DNA of 64,000 nt from Sphingobium sp. SCG-1 (GTDB taxonomy: Bacteria > Pseudomonadota > Alphaproteobacteria > Sphingomonadales > Sphingomonadaceae), in assembly GCF_002953135.1 (NCBI RefSeq), contig NZ_CP026372.1, positions 1,798,001 through 1,862,000 on the forward strand. Reading direction: 5' to 3'. How positions within the stretch are numbered: the stretch's first letter is position 1; each line of letters opens with the position of its first letter. Position numbers and translations under genes: made by a program. Below, one piece after another: positions 1 to 7,562 of the stretch. The notes under the pieces were generated by a model. The model searched no databases. It was not told the origin of the DNA and worked only from the letters and a program-made list of their open reading frames with translations.

Positions 1-206
1 GAGATCGAGCGAAGCTGGGCGCCAGCTTGACAGAGCCATAATACAAGGCACTACTGGAGGCCCAAGGATATTAGAGTTCATGCATTTGGACCATGGACCG
101 GGACGCGCAGTCAGGCGTTATCTTGCGCTTGCTGATATCGCCCGACCAACTCCATCAAAATGCCGTTTCCTGTCCTTTGAATCCTTTGCTGTCCTTAAAT
201 AAGGGG

Positions 207-2297
207 TCAGAAACGCACACCGAAAGTTGCCATGATATTTCGCGGCGCGCCGACAAAGCAGTCTCCACGTGCCAGACACGAAGCGAAAAAGCGGTTATTG
301 AGCAAATTGGTCGCATTGAGCGCGAGCCGCCATTTGTTCCAGCTAATTTCGGCAAGTGCGTCTACGGTAGTGCGTGATGGCGTGACCACCGTATAAAGCG
401 CCCCGGCAGGAATGGCAGGATTACGCCCATAGGGATCAAGCGCACCGGTCGATTTGCTCTTGCCGCTGTACACGACGCCCGCGCCTAGCCGCAGCCGCGC
501 TTCGTCCGCCAGGCCGAACGTCTTTGTCGACCACACTGACGCGATATGCCGCGGCATATAATCGAGGCTGCTGTTCACTTCGGAACGGAGCTTGTTGTAA
601 CCGTAGTTGGCCAGCAATTCGAAGTTACCAGGCAGGGTGTGGCTAGCCTCGAACTCAATGCCTTTGGTCGTCAGCTCGCCCGACTGCGTAATGACGTTAT
701 TGGCACGGTATAGAACCCGGTTGCGCTCTTTGATGTGGAAGGCTGTAACCGTGAGCAGCGTACTGCGTTCCGGTTGCCATTTGACTCCTGCTTCGAACTG
801 CGTGCCCGTTTGGGGTTCGAAGGCGTTGCCGTCGCTGTCGGCCCCGGCGATCGGTAGGAAGCTCTCCGTATAGCTGAAGAAGGGCGAAAGCCCTGCACCG
901 ATTTCGCCGATGATGCCCGCCCGGAAGGTAGCCGCGTTGTCTTTATTCCCTGCGGAAGACGTCACGCGGTCGCGGCGAGCGCCCACAACCAATGAGACCC
1001 GCTCGTAAAAACGAATCTGATCCTGAACATAAACGCCAAGTTGCTTCTGTGAATCGTAATCAAATGGGCCGCTAGGATCGTAGGTCAACAATGCATCGTA
1101 GTCGATGTCGTAGAGATCGACCACTTCGGGCGTCGTAGTAGCGTAACGCTTGCCGACCTTGTTCCAGCTATAGTCGATGCCGACGAGCAAAACATGCTCG
1201 ATATTAGCGCCTGTGTTGAACTTGAACTGCAAATTGTTATCGGTCGAAAAGACGTTCATCCGCGCGTCGCTGGCATCGGCGGTGAGACCTATGGTGCGTC
1301 CGTCCGTACCATAGACTGAGAATGGATCGGTGGGATAGCGGTAGCTATCGGCGTAATGTGTGAAATATTCGAGATCGCTGTCGATATAGCGGGCCTTTAC
1401 GCTCAGGCGAATATTGTCCGAGAACCGATGGGTGATTGATCCGCCGCCCTGCAACGAACGGCCACTGTAACGGTCCCAGCCTGCCTTTCCGACAAAGGTG
1501 TAGGGATCGAGCCGGCCGCTGGGGTTGGCAGGGTTCGAACGGAAGGTGCCGACGATCGGCAGGAATTGCGAGGTGGAGCCAGTGTCGTCCTCCTGATAGA
1601 GGCCGGTCAGCACAATGTCCGTGTCCGGTGTTGGTTGCCAGCGGATAGAGGGCGCGAACATCACGCGGTCGTCGGGCACATGATCGACATAGGTGTCGGC
1701 GTCGCGAACACGGGCGACAGCTCGGATCGCCAGATTGTCCGTCAGCGCGACATTGACGTCACCGAGTGCTTCCTTGCGATCATAGCTGCCATAACCGATG
1801 TTAAACTCGCCACCGGTCTTAAACTCGGGAGTTTTAGAAACGAGGTTTACTAGGCCACCAATGGACCCTTGGCCGAAAAGCACTGAGGCCGGGCCGCGCA
1901 CGATCTCCACGCGCGAGAAATTATAAGGGTCCGAAGTGATGCTCGCATAATAGGAAAAAATGTCGCGCATTCCGTCACGGAATTGAAGCGCGTCGATACC
2001 ACGAACGTTGAAGCCGTCTACGCGGGTGTCACGCCCATAGGGGTTGGCGAGTACACTCGCGGCATATTTTACCGTGTCACTGATGCTGATGGCGCCCTGC
2101 GAGATGAACTGCTCCGAAGTGATTACCGTGATTGGCTGAGGCAGTTCGACCAACGGAGTTTCCGTCTTGGTGCCGGCACTGGCTGCGGTGACAACGATAG
2201 CGTCGCGGCTTTCGTCGACCGGTGCGCTTTCTTCAGCCCATGCGGATTGGGTGGCCAATATGCCTACCAATCCTGCCATCATGACAACCTTCGCCAT
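207..2297 (-). CDS. TonB-dependent siderophore receptor
   Basis: Outer-membrane receptor of the ferric-siderophore (FhuA/FoxA-like) type, which takes up an iron chelate with energy from TonB-ExbBD. The 696-residue product starts with a signal peptide ending near AWAEE. A plug domain follows, with the motifs LPQPITVIT, FNVRGID, VEIVRGPASVLFGQGSIGG and LVNLVSKTP, and the rest is a 22-strand-type barrel ending in the aromatic residue of GVRF. The start at 2297 is chosen because it opens directly into the signal peptide; a longer frame to 2360 adds an unlikely N-terminus. It lies divergent from the FAH-family gene. The actual siderophore cannot be inferred. Its neighbour at 9493 belongs to a different receptor subfamily, so the two are not a simple duplication. 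Confidence 0.93.
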   Translation of the reverse strand: MAKVVMMAGLVGILATQSAWAEESAPVDESRDAIVVTAASAGTKTETPLVELPQPITVITSEQFISQGAISISDTVKYAASVLANPYGRDTRVDGFNVRGIDALQFRDGMRDIFSYYASITSDPYNFSRVEIVRGPASVLFGQGSIGGLVNLVSKTPEFKTGGEFNIGYGSYDRKEALGDVNVALTDNLAIRAVARVRDADTYVDHVPDDRVMFAPSIRWQPTPDTDIVLTGLYQEDDTGSTSQFLPIVGTFRSNPANPSGRLDPYTFVGKAGWDRYSGRSLQGGGSITHRFSDNIRLSVKARYIDSDLEYFTHYADSYRYPTDPFSVYGTDGRTIGLTADASDARMNVFSTDNNLQFKFNTGANIEHVLLVGIDYSWNKVGKRYATTTPEVVDLYDIDYDALLTYDPSGPFDYDSQKQLGVYVQDQIRFYERVSLVVGARRDRVTSSAGNKDNAATFRAGIIGEIGAGLSPFFSYTESFLPIAGADSDGNAFEPQTGTQFEAGVKWQPERSTLLTVTAFHIKERNRVLYRANNVITQSGELTTKGIEFEASHTLPGNFELLANYGYNKLRSEVNSSLDYMPRHIASVWSTKTFGLADEARLRLGAGVVYSGKSKSTGALDPYGRNPAIPAGALYTVVTPSRTTVDALAEISWNKWRLALNATNLLNNRFFASCLARGDCFVGAPRNIMATFGVRF

Positions 2298-2337
2298 TGT
2301 ACGCCCCTTTGTTCCTGTCAGCATTCCCGTGCGAAGC

Positions 2338-2354
2338 GCAACTAATATTATTGC
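2338..2354 (-). promoter_or_regulatory. Candidate iron-responsive palindrome upstream of the siderophore receptor
   Basis: A 17-bp AT-rich site has GCAA and TTGC ends around an inner TAATATTA palindrome. It sits about 40 bp upstream of the receptor start at 2297, a suitable place for a Fur-type operator. The assignment is inference from position, symmetry and the iron-uptake role of the gene; no consensus search was possible. Confidence 0.35.
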
Positions 2355-2535
2355 GATCAACTATCAATAGCATTTATGGGGCGTAGATTTATTCGGCAAG
2401 GTTTGGCCGGGACCGGAAGAGGCCAACGCATCAGGCGAGAAGGCGCAAGATTGCCTTTGCTGAATGTGTTGGTGGATGGCCCATCCAGTGAGATGTTGTA
2501 CTGCGACTACCTGTTACCGACAGCAGCTAATAAGA

Positions 2536-2586
2536 TGCATAAGTCCTAGTTTGACATCGGTTCACGATCGTGACAATGTGTATCCA
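2536..2586 (+). promoter_or_regulatory. Shared catabolic operator pair, copy 1
   Basis: TGCATAAGTCC (2536) is followed by TTGACA (2551) and, 42 bp from the first element, by GTGTATCCA (2578). The same elements in the same order, 43 bp apart, occur at 9400-9451 in front of the TonB-receptor operon. A related GTGCATCCACT lies at 2673-2683, just before the FAH-family gene. The conserved sequence and spacing suggest a common regulator or promoter architecture. TTGACA has no good -10 box at 17 bp in either copy, so the elements are more likely operator sites than a plain sigma-70 promoter. Confidence 0.5.
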
Positions 2587-2720
2587 ATATTTTCGCCAGT
2601 GGAACGCCTGTGTTTGATGTTGTAGTAACAAACCTCACGTCCGAGCATAGTGATATTTACACCTAGCATATAGTGCATCCACTAATGAGGCTTTTAAAGG
2701 TTATGATGAGGGAGAGGAAT

Positions 2721-3623
2721 GTGGGTGAGCTTTACCGGCTGGCGGTTTCGGAAACAACGGATGGTGCTCGCCAGGCCGTTATCGAATATAATGGGCAACT
2801 TCTTCCCGTCGACGCTGCGCTGGGCGAGAGATTTGAAACAATTACCGACCTGCAGCCGCTTCTCGATCAATGGAACGAGGTGGATACGCTGATTGCTGAT
2901 TACGTGCAGGCCAATACAACCGCATTTTCTCGTGGAGGGCCCGTAGGTGAAGCAACGTTGCTGGCGCCCCTCGCGGCACCGGGAAAGATTCTCTGCATCG
3001 GTTCCAATTATCACGATCACATCGCTGAAATGCCGATCCCAATGACGCCCACTTATCCATACAGCTTTCTGAAGCCGACCAATAATACCGTACGGGGGAC
3101 CGGCGATTCCGTAGCTGTACCGCGCCGGGTGAGCATGATGGACTGGGAAGCGGAGTTGGGGGTAGTGATATCGACGAAATGCCAAGACGTGACGGCAGAT
3201 CAAGCACTACAGTATGTCGCTGGCTATCTTAATTTTAATGACCTTTCAGCACGCGACTGGTTGGCCAGCAAACCACCGGTTGGTGTGGATTGGGTACAGC
3301 ACAAGGCGTTCGATGGCTTTGCGCCAATGGGTCCGTACCTTGTTCCTGCGCGGTTTGTCGCCGATCCGCAGGATTTGCCAGTAAGATTGACTGTGAATGG
3401 TAAAATCAAACAGGATTCGAACACGCGCGAAATGGTCTTCGGCGTTGCGGCGATAATCGAACATGCATCCTCGATCATGACCTTGTATCCCGGGGACGTC
3501 ATTGCCACAGGAACGCCTGCGGGTGTCGGCCATGGGCGCAAGCCGCCTGAGTATCTGAGCGGCGGTGATGAGGTTCGCGTGGTGATAGGCCAATTGGGCG
3601 AACTCGTCACGTACATCGTGTAA
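2721..3623 (+). CDS. Fumarylacetoacetate hydrolase family enzyme
   Basis: FAH-superfamily enzyme acting on a 2-oxo or enol acid from aromatic ring cleavage (hydrolase, isomerase or decarboxylase type). The FAH core begins at KILCIGSNYHDH. The metal-binding acids lie in MDWEAELG (Glu143, Glu145) and NDLSARDW (Asp174), and the C-terminal GDVIATGTPAGVG loop is intact. The GTG start at 2721 is preferred because GGAGAGG lies just upstream, as before other genes of this cluster. The upstream GTG at 2673 falls inside a motif shared with the operators. It is the only plus-strand gene before the minus-strand operon and converges on it. It could supply the isomerase step that the operon lacks, but that is inference. 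Confidence 0.85.
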   Translation: MGELYRLAVSETTDGARQAVIEYNGQLLPVDAALGERFETITDLQPLLDQWNEVDTLIADYVQANTTAFSRGGPVGEATLLAPLAAPGKILCIGSNYHDHIAEMPIPMTPTYPYSFLKPTNNTVRGTGDSVAVPRRVSMMDWEAELGVVISTKCQDVTADQALQYVAGYLNFNDLSARDWLASKPPVGVDWVQHKAFDGFAPMGPYLVPARFVADPQDLPVRLTVNGKIKQDSNTREMVFGVAAIIEHASSIMTLYPGDVIATGTPAGVGHGRKPPEYLSGGDEVRVVIGQLGELVTYIV

Positions 3624-3828
3624 TCGCGAGACTTACATCACGCCGGATGCCGCTGTCGAAAAAGGACGACGTAACTGCCATGCGGCACTCACTTTGGACT
3701 CCTGCTTGGATTGGATCGAGGCTGCCCGTCCCACCCGCTCGGGAACGGTCATAGGCTGCGGCGAGGGCTGCTTCGGAAGACAGAACGAACGGACCGGCGC
3801 TGAACGAGGCGTGTCCGCTTATGCTCAC
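3607..3828 (-). CDS. Small unrecognised ORF after the meta-cleavage operon
   Basis: A 73-codon GTG-start frame begins about 17 bp downstream of the oxalocrotonate decarboxylase stop and overlaps the 3' end of the FAH-family gene on the other strand. I recognise no family. It does not look like a 4-oxalocrotonate tautomerase, which starts with Met-Pro and is about 62 residues long. It could be the tail of the operon, a gene remnant, or chance in a 220-bp intergenic stretch. Confidence 0.2.
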   Translation of the reverse strand: MSISGHASFSAGPFVLSSEAALAAAYDRSRAGGTGSLDPIQAGVQSECRMAVTSSFFDSGIRRDVSLAITRCT

Positions 3829-3844
3829 AGCCCGTTATGCAGTC

Positions 3845-4606
3845 TCAAGGGCGAACCCTGAATTCCACTCGGCCCAGCGCCTGTACCACAAGCCGGATAT
3901 GATTGCCCGGCGAGAGATGCTCCGCCGCAGTCGCGCCGCCAGCCATGACCACATCGCCTGCCTTCAGCGGTTCACCAGCGCCCTCCGCCAGCCGCGCCGC
4001 AGCAACCAGCGAGCGGATCGGATTGCCAAGGATTGCCGCCGACGAACCGATCTGCCGCGCTTCGCCGTCGATCTCCAGGATCATGCCCAAGTTGGAAAGG
4101 TCGAGCGCCGGGTCCGACCAAGGACCGACGACGAAGCCGGAAGAGGAACTGTTGTCGGCTATCACGTCGGTAAGAGAAAATTTGAAGTTCTCATATCGGC
4201 TGTCAATGACTTCTAGGGCCGCTGCGACCCCGCCAACCGCCGCCAAGGCGGCAGCAGGCGTAACTCGCCCCGCCAATGGCGCTTTCAGAAGAAACGCGAT
4301 CTCAGGTTCAACCCTGGGATGAACATAGGCGGCGAAGTCGATGGAGCCGCCGTCCTCCACCAGCATCTGGTCCGTCAGCCGTCCCCAGATCATTTCATCG
4401 ATGCCCATCTGCGCCATCTTAGCGCGGCTGGTAAATCCCATCTTTATACCAACGCGATTTTCACCCCTCTGATAGCGGCGGCCGAGGGAAGCGGCCTGCA
4501 CGCGATAGGCGTCTTCCAACGTCAGCGGCTGCTCAAGTTGCGGTGTCGCCTTGGCGTGGCGAGCGGCGTTATCAAGGCGCGCGGCGATGTCGATCACTTC
4601 AAACAT
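3845..4606 (-). CDS. 4-oxalocrotonate decarboxylase (XylI/DmpH-like)
   Basis: Predicted Mg-dependent decarboxylase turning 4-oxalocrotonate into 2-hydroxypenta-2,4-dienoate in the meta-cleavage pathway. At 253 residues it has normal family length. IKMGFTSRAKMAQMG and VIDSRYENFKF match XylI/DmpH proteins, and the metal ligands are probably Glu100 and Glu102 in HPRVEPEIAF. It is the last clear gene of a minus-strand operon and follows the hydratase by about 30 bp. XylI and XylJ proteins form a physical complex in known systems, which fits the adjacency. It could have shifted specificity for a substituted substrate. Confidence 0.85.
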   Translation of the reverse strand: MFEVIDIAARLDNAARHAKATPQLEQPLTLEDAYRVQAASLGRRYQRGENRVGIKMGFTSRAKMAQMGIDEMIWGRLTDQMLVEDGGSIDFAAYVHPRVEPEIAFLLKAPLAGRVTPAAALAAVGGVAAALEVIDSRYENFKFSLTDVIADNSSSSGFVVGPWSDPALDLSNLGMILEIDGEARQIGSSAAILGNPIRSLVAAARLAEGAGEPLKAGDVVMAGGATAAEHLSPGNHIRLVVQALGRVEFRVRP

Positions 4607-4636
4607 GAACGTTCCCTTTTTCTTTTTGCGCTGACG

Positions 4637-5452
4637 TCACTCGGCGCCAAACCGAACTCGGACGGTGCCAAACCCGGAAATCCGCGCCTCGATGCTATCG
4701 CCGGGTGCAACCGCAACCATGGGACCAAGTGCGCCCGCCAGGATGACATCGCCTGCCCCCAGCGGACGACCGACCGATGCTGCCCGGGTCGTCAACCATC
4801 CCAAAGCATGAAGAGGATTACCAAGGCACGCTGCTCCGGCACCAAAGGACACCTGTTCGCCGTTCTTCTCAAGCACCATGCCGCATAGTCTGAGATCTAG
4901 ATCAGCCAGTCGCACTGGCGTCGTGCCCAATACGAAAAGGCCGGACGATGCATTGTCAGCGATCGTATCGACGATGCCGATTTTCCAATTAGCAATACGG
5001 CTGTCGACTACCTCTATCGCGGGGAGGGCATAAGCGATGCTGTCGATCAGTTCGGCAGTGGTGAGGCGGTGGGCATCCGGTGTGCGCCTCAGCACGAAAG
5101 CGATCTCTGCCTCGACCTTAGGCTGGAGCAACCGGCCTGGCGCCACAGTGTCTCCGTCATTTACGGCCATATCAGCAAACAGAATCCCGGTATCCGGCTG
5201 ATCGACGCCGAGCTGAGCTTGGACCGTTTTTGCTGTGAGGCCGATCTTTGCTCCAACGACATGACGCCCTTCCGCTTCCCATTGCGCCGTGTTTGCGGCT
5301 TGAATGGCATAAGCATCAGCGATTGTCGCGCCGGGCCAATCGGCACTGATTGGCGGAATAGCCTGGCTGCTGCCATAGCAATCCCGCAGTCGCGCTGCAT
5401 GACTCTCCACCTCCGCGCCAACTCTGTCCATGGTCAACTGTTGGCTTGCCAT
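4637..5452 (-). CDS. 2-hydroxypenta-2,4-dienoate hydratase (MhpD/DmpE-like)
   Basis: Adds water to 2-hydroxypenta-2,4-dienoate (or a substituted form) to give 4-hydroxy-2-oxovalerate. The 271-residue protein has family signatures GAKIGLTAKTVQAQLGVDQP, metal-site QPKVEAEIAF (Glu114, Glu116), and VVDSRIANWKI followed by DTIADNASSG. It is a paralogue of the decarboxylase encoded next to it. The start overlaps the end of the aldolase-like gene by 19 bp, indicating co-translation. No 4-hydroxy-2-oxovalerate aldolase follows it, unlike standard dmp, xyl and mhp operons. Confidence 0.88.
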   Translation of the reverse strand: MASQQLTMDRVGAEVESHAARLRDCYGSSQAIPPISADWPGATIADAYAIQAANTAQWEAEGRHVVGAKIGLTAKTVQAQLGVDQPDTGILFADMAVNDGDTVAPGRLLQPKVEAEIAFVLRRTPDAHRLTTAELIDSIAYALPAIEVVDSRIANWKIGIVDTIADNASSGLFVLGTTPVRLADLDLRLCGMVLEKNGEQVSFGAGAACLGNPLHALGWLTTRAASVGRPLGAGDVILAGALGPMVAVAPGDSIEARISGFGTVRVRFGAE

Positions 5453-6120
5453 TCAGGATCTCCGAAACAAAGATATTGCCACATACGCTCAAATAGAGCG
5501 CCCGCTTTTACCGCACGGCGCGAGACCTCTTCCGGCGTGTACTCTCGCGGGTTTAGCCCGGCCGCTTGGGCAGGAAGCAATGCAAGCTCCAGCCGCGCGG
5601 CGTCTTCCAGGAAAAAGGCCAACGCCGCCGCTTCTTCCAATGTCTCACCGGCCGTGACTTCGCCGTTTCCAGCAAGCACAATCGCACTGGCGTTCCCGAG
5701 AAGCTCCGCGACCTGAGCCGCCGAAGCGTCATCGCGGAGGAGCGCGACCGACGGCCAAAATGGAGGCGCCGGAGCGAAATAGGTGCCGAGCCCATGCAGC
5801 GCGCGCGGCGTCTTCCCGAGAGCGGATAGCGCAATAACCGCTGGGGATTGCACGCGCACGATGCCACCGATGTCCGGCCGCCGACGATAGATTTCGCGGT
5901 GAATACGAACTTCCGGCAACGCTCCGGCAGGCAAGTCTTCGTCCAACGACACTTCCACGCCTGCTTCATCCTCGCCCACCAAGCTCAGAGGCATGGCCGG
6001 CGAGGCAAGGAAATGGGTATGGTCGAGACGGATGCTCACATGACCGTACGCATGTGCTAGGTCATGACGGCCCATCGCTCGCGCCGCCAGCCGCATCGTT
6101 CGCGCAGGATCAGGCGGCAC
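5434..6120 (-). CDS. Class II aldolase/adducin-family protein lacking the usual zinc ligands
   Basis: A 228-residue homologue of the class II aldolase/adducin head domain (L-fuculose-phosphate aldolase fold), a family that also contains aromatic-pathway decarboxylases. The GHVSIRL loop (25-31), the acidic residue Glu70 and the helix IHREIYRRRPDIGGIV are recognisable. The His-x-His zinc motif that normally follows is Arg89-Val-Gln91 in IVRVQSP, and the usual NHG near the C-terminal part of the site reads GNG (151-153). All three zinc histidines therefore appear replaced. The gene overlaps both neighbours (11 bp and 19 bp), so it is an integral operon member. It may be a metal-free enzyme, a structural partner, or a decarboxylase with another chemistry; the function is unknown. 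Confidence 0.7.
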   Translation of the reverse strand: MPPDPARTMRLAARAMGRHDLAHAYGHVSIRLDHTHFLASPAMPLSLVGEDEAGVEVSLDEDLPAGALPEVRIHREIYRRRPDIGGIVRVQSPAVIALSALGKTPRALHGLGTYFAPAPPFWPSVALLRDDASAAQVAELLGNASAIVLAGNGEVTAGETLEEAAALAFFLEDAARLELALLPAQAAGLNPREYTPEEVSRRAVKAGALFERMWQYLCFGDPEWQANS

Positions 6121-7015
6121 GGACGAAGCCGGGCTTTGCGGACTCCGGCTGGACGCGGAACTCGGGGATGTCCGGTTCGGAACCCCACATGCAGAAACTC
6201 GACGCCGCTTTCGGAAACTGACGCGGCACGTATGTCTTTTCGTCTTCTTCGGTAATCATGCGCACGCCCGTCGAATATTCGTAGATCATGTCGTCTGGCC
6301 CTTGGAAGTAGAGGAACCTTGCTCCCGATGTGGGGTGACGGCCGGGGCCGAACACGATCTTCACATTGTTCTTCTGCAGAAAATAGAACGACCGCATGAT
6401 GTCGTCCTGACTCTCGACCTGAAAATTGACGTGCTGAATGCCTGCAAAAGTGGAAGGGAACAGCGCGATCTTGTGATGGACATCGTCGATCCGCAGCAGC
6501 GCCGCATCGCCGATCCAGTCGCTGACCTTGGCGCTGAGCATTGATGTCCAGAAATCCTCGTCCGCCTTGGGAGAGGCAGTGCGCAGGCCAATGTGGCTGA
6601 ACGAAGTGATCCCTGCGTCACGCGTGCCATAATAGCGCGATCCACTGGCGGCGGGCCGCGCCACGAGATCGATCACGTTCCCAGTCGGGTCTTGAATAGT
6701 GATGAGCCCCTTTACCCGGCGTTGCTCATGCTCGTCCATTGTCCCATGACGTACTGCAACTCCAGCCCGCTCGAAGAGAGCCGCAGCATCATCCAAAGCC
6801 TTCATCGTCGGCAGTTCGAAGCCTACCACATGGCCCGATCGAGCGCCCCTGGTATAGACGACATTATGATCCCGATTGTCGCCGCGTAGATACGCCGCGT
6901 CCGCTTCGCGGCCGACCAGTTCCAGACCAAGTATCTTCGTGGCAAAACGGACGCTTTCTTCGATATCTTCGGACCCGATCCGGACATAGCTGATATCGTG
7001 CAGATCGGCGCCCAT
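6110..7015 (-). CDS. Type I extradiol (catechol 2,3-type) dioxygenase
   Basis: Two-domain vicinal-oxygen-chelate dioxygenase that would open a catechol-type ring next to its hydroxyls using Fe(II) and O2. The facial triad is visible: His141 in SFSHIGL, His195 in IQHVNFQV and Glu246 in MIYEYSTG. The VHHKIALFP segment (179-187) is typical of the family. At 301 residues it has the usual length for BphC/XylE relatives. It is encoded one base after the small VOC gene and overlaps the aldolase-like gene by 11 bp. The ring substrate cannot be deduced. No ferredoxin for reactivation of the iron is encoded nearby. Confidence 0.85.
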   Translation of the reverse strand: MGADLHDISYVRIGSEDIEESVRFATKILGLELVGREADAAYLRGDNRDHNVVYTRGARSGHVVGFELPTMKALDDAAALFERAGVAVRHGTMDEHEQRRVKGLITIQDPTGNVIDLVARPAASGSRYYGTRDAGITSFSHIGLRTASPKADEDFWTSMLSAKVSDWIGDAALLRIDDVHHKIALFPSTFAGIQHVNFQVESQDDIMRSFYFLQKNNVKIVFGPGRHPTSGARFLYFQGPDDMIYEYSTGVRMITEEDEKTYVPRQFPKAASSFCMWGSEPDIPEFRVQPESAKPGFVRAA

Positions 7016-7016
7016 G

Positions 7017-7550
7017 TCAGTTCTCCTCGACCGACGTCGTGTCGGGGCGCTTGAACTTGCGGCTCATATGGCCGACGCCTTCCTGATCGCCAAGCTTGAA
7101 TCCCCAGGAATAACCGCCTGGAGGATTGGAAAGTATCTCCCACGCATTGTCGTCCATATCCCAGAAATAGAAGCAATAGGTGCCATGCTGAACGACAGGC
7201 TTCGTGATCTTGTGTAAGCCCCACTTCTCAGCGTCGCGCCTTACCACGTCATAAGCTTCATCGACCTCGGTATCGGTACCGACGTCGAGGCCATTATGAT
7301 TAAGGAACGGCATCGTTTCCTTATTCTTGGACGGACTCTGTACGACCACGATGATCTGATCGCCACCCTTGCGCGCCCAGAACGACACTGCCGCCATCTG
7401 GACGGTCTCGAAACCGAGGAACTCCTCGAAGAACGCACGGGTGCGCGCAATGTCACGACATTCGAGCGTGGCATGCGAATAAAGAACGGTCTTGAGCACA
7501 GGCGTCAGCTTGACGGTATCGCCTGTCTCCGCTTCGGTGATCGTCGCCAT
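7017..7550 (-). CDS. Single-domain VOC (glyoxalase/dioxygenase) family protein
   Basis: A 177-residue vicinal-oxygen-chelate protein with plausible metal ligands His26 (LYSHATLECRD), His85 (LNHNGLDVG) and Glu138 (NAWEIL). Single-module VOC proteins are half the size of type I extradiol enzymes and usually act as dimers. It sits between the aldehyde dehydrogenase and the two-domain dioxygenase, with only one base separating it from the latter, so it is probably co-translated. It may be a second ring-cleavage enzyme, an isomerase, or an auxiliary component. The sequence does not decide. Confidence 0.7.
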   Translation of the reverse strand: MATITEAETGDTVKLTPVLKTVLYSHATLECRDIARTRAFFEEFLGFETVQMAAVSFWARKGGDQIIVVVQSPSKNKETMPFLNHNGLDVGTDTEVDEAYDVVRRDAEKWGLHKITKPVVQHGTYCFYFWDMDDNAWEILSNPPGGYSWGFKLGDQEGVGHMSRKFKRPDTTSVEEN

Positions 7551-7562
7551 TGCGTTACTCTC

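Noticed and set aside
1..206. 94-codon plus-strand frame at the left edge (93-377)
   Set aside because: No family resemblance or ribosome site, and it overlaps the 3' end of the receptor gene antisense; the first 206 bp show nothing recognisable.
2551..2586. Sigma-70 promoter using TTGACA at 2551 (and 9415)
   Set aside because: No acceptable -10 hexamer at 16-18 bp in either copy; the conserved partner is 21-22 bp away and reads GTGTAT.
3607..3828. 4-oxalocrotonate tautomerase as the missing pathway enzyme
   Set aside because: The only small ORF in position does not begin Met-Pro and has no similarity to the family.
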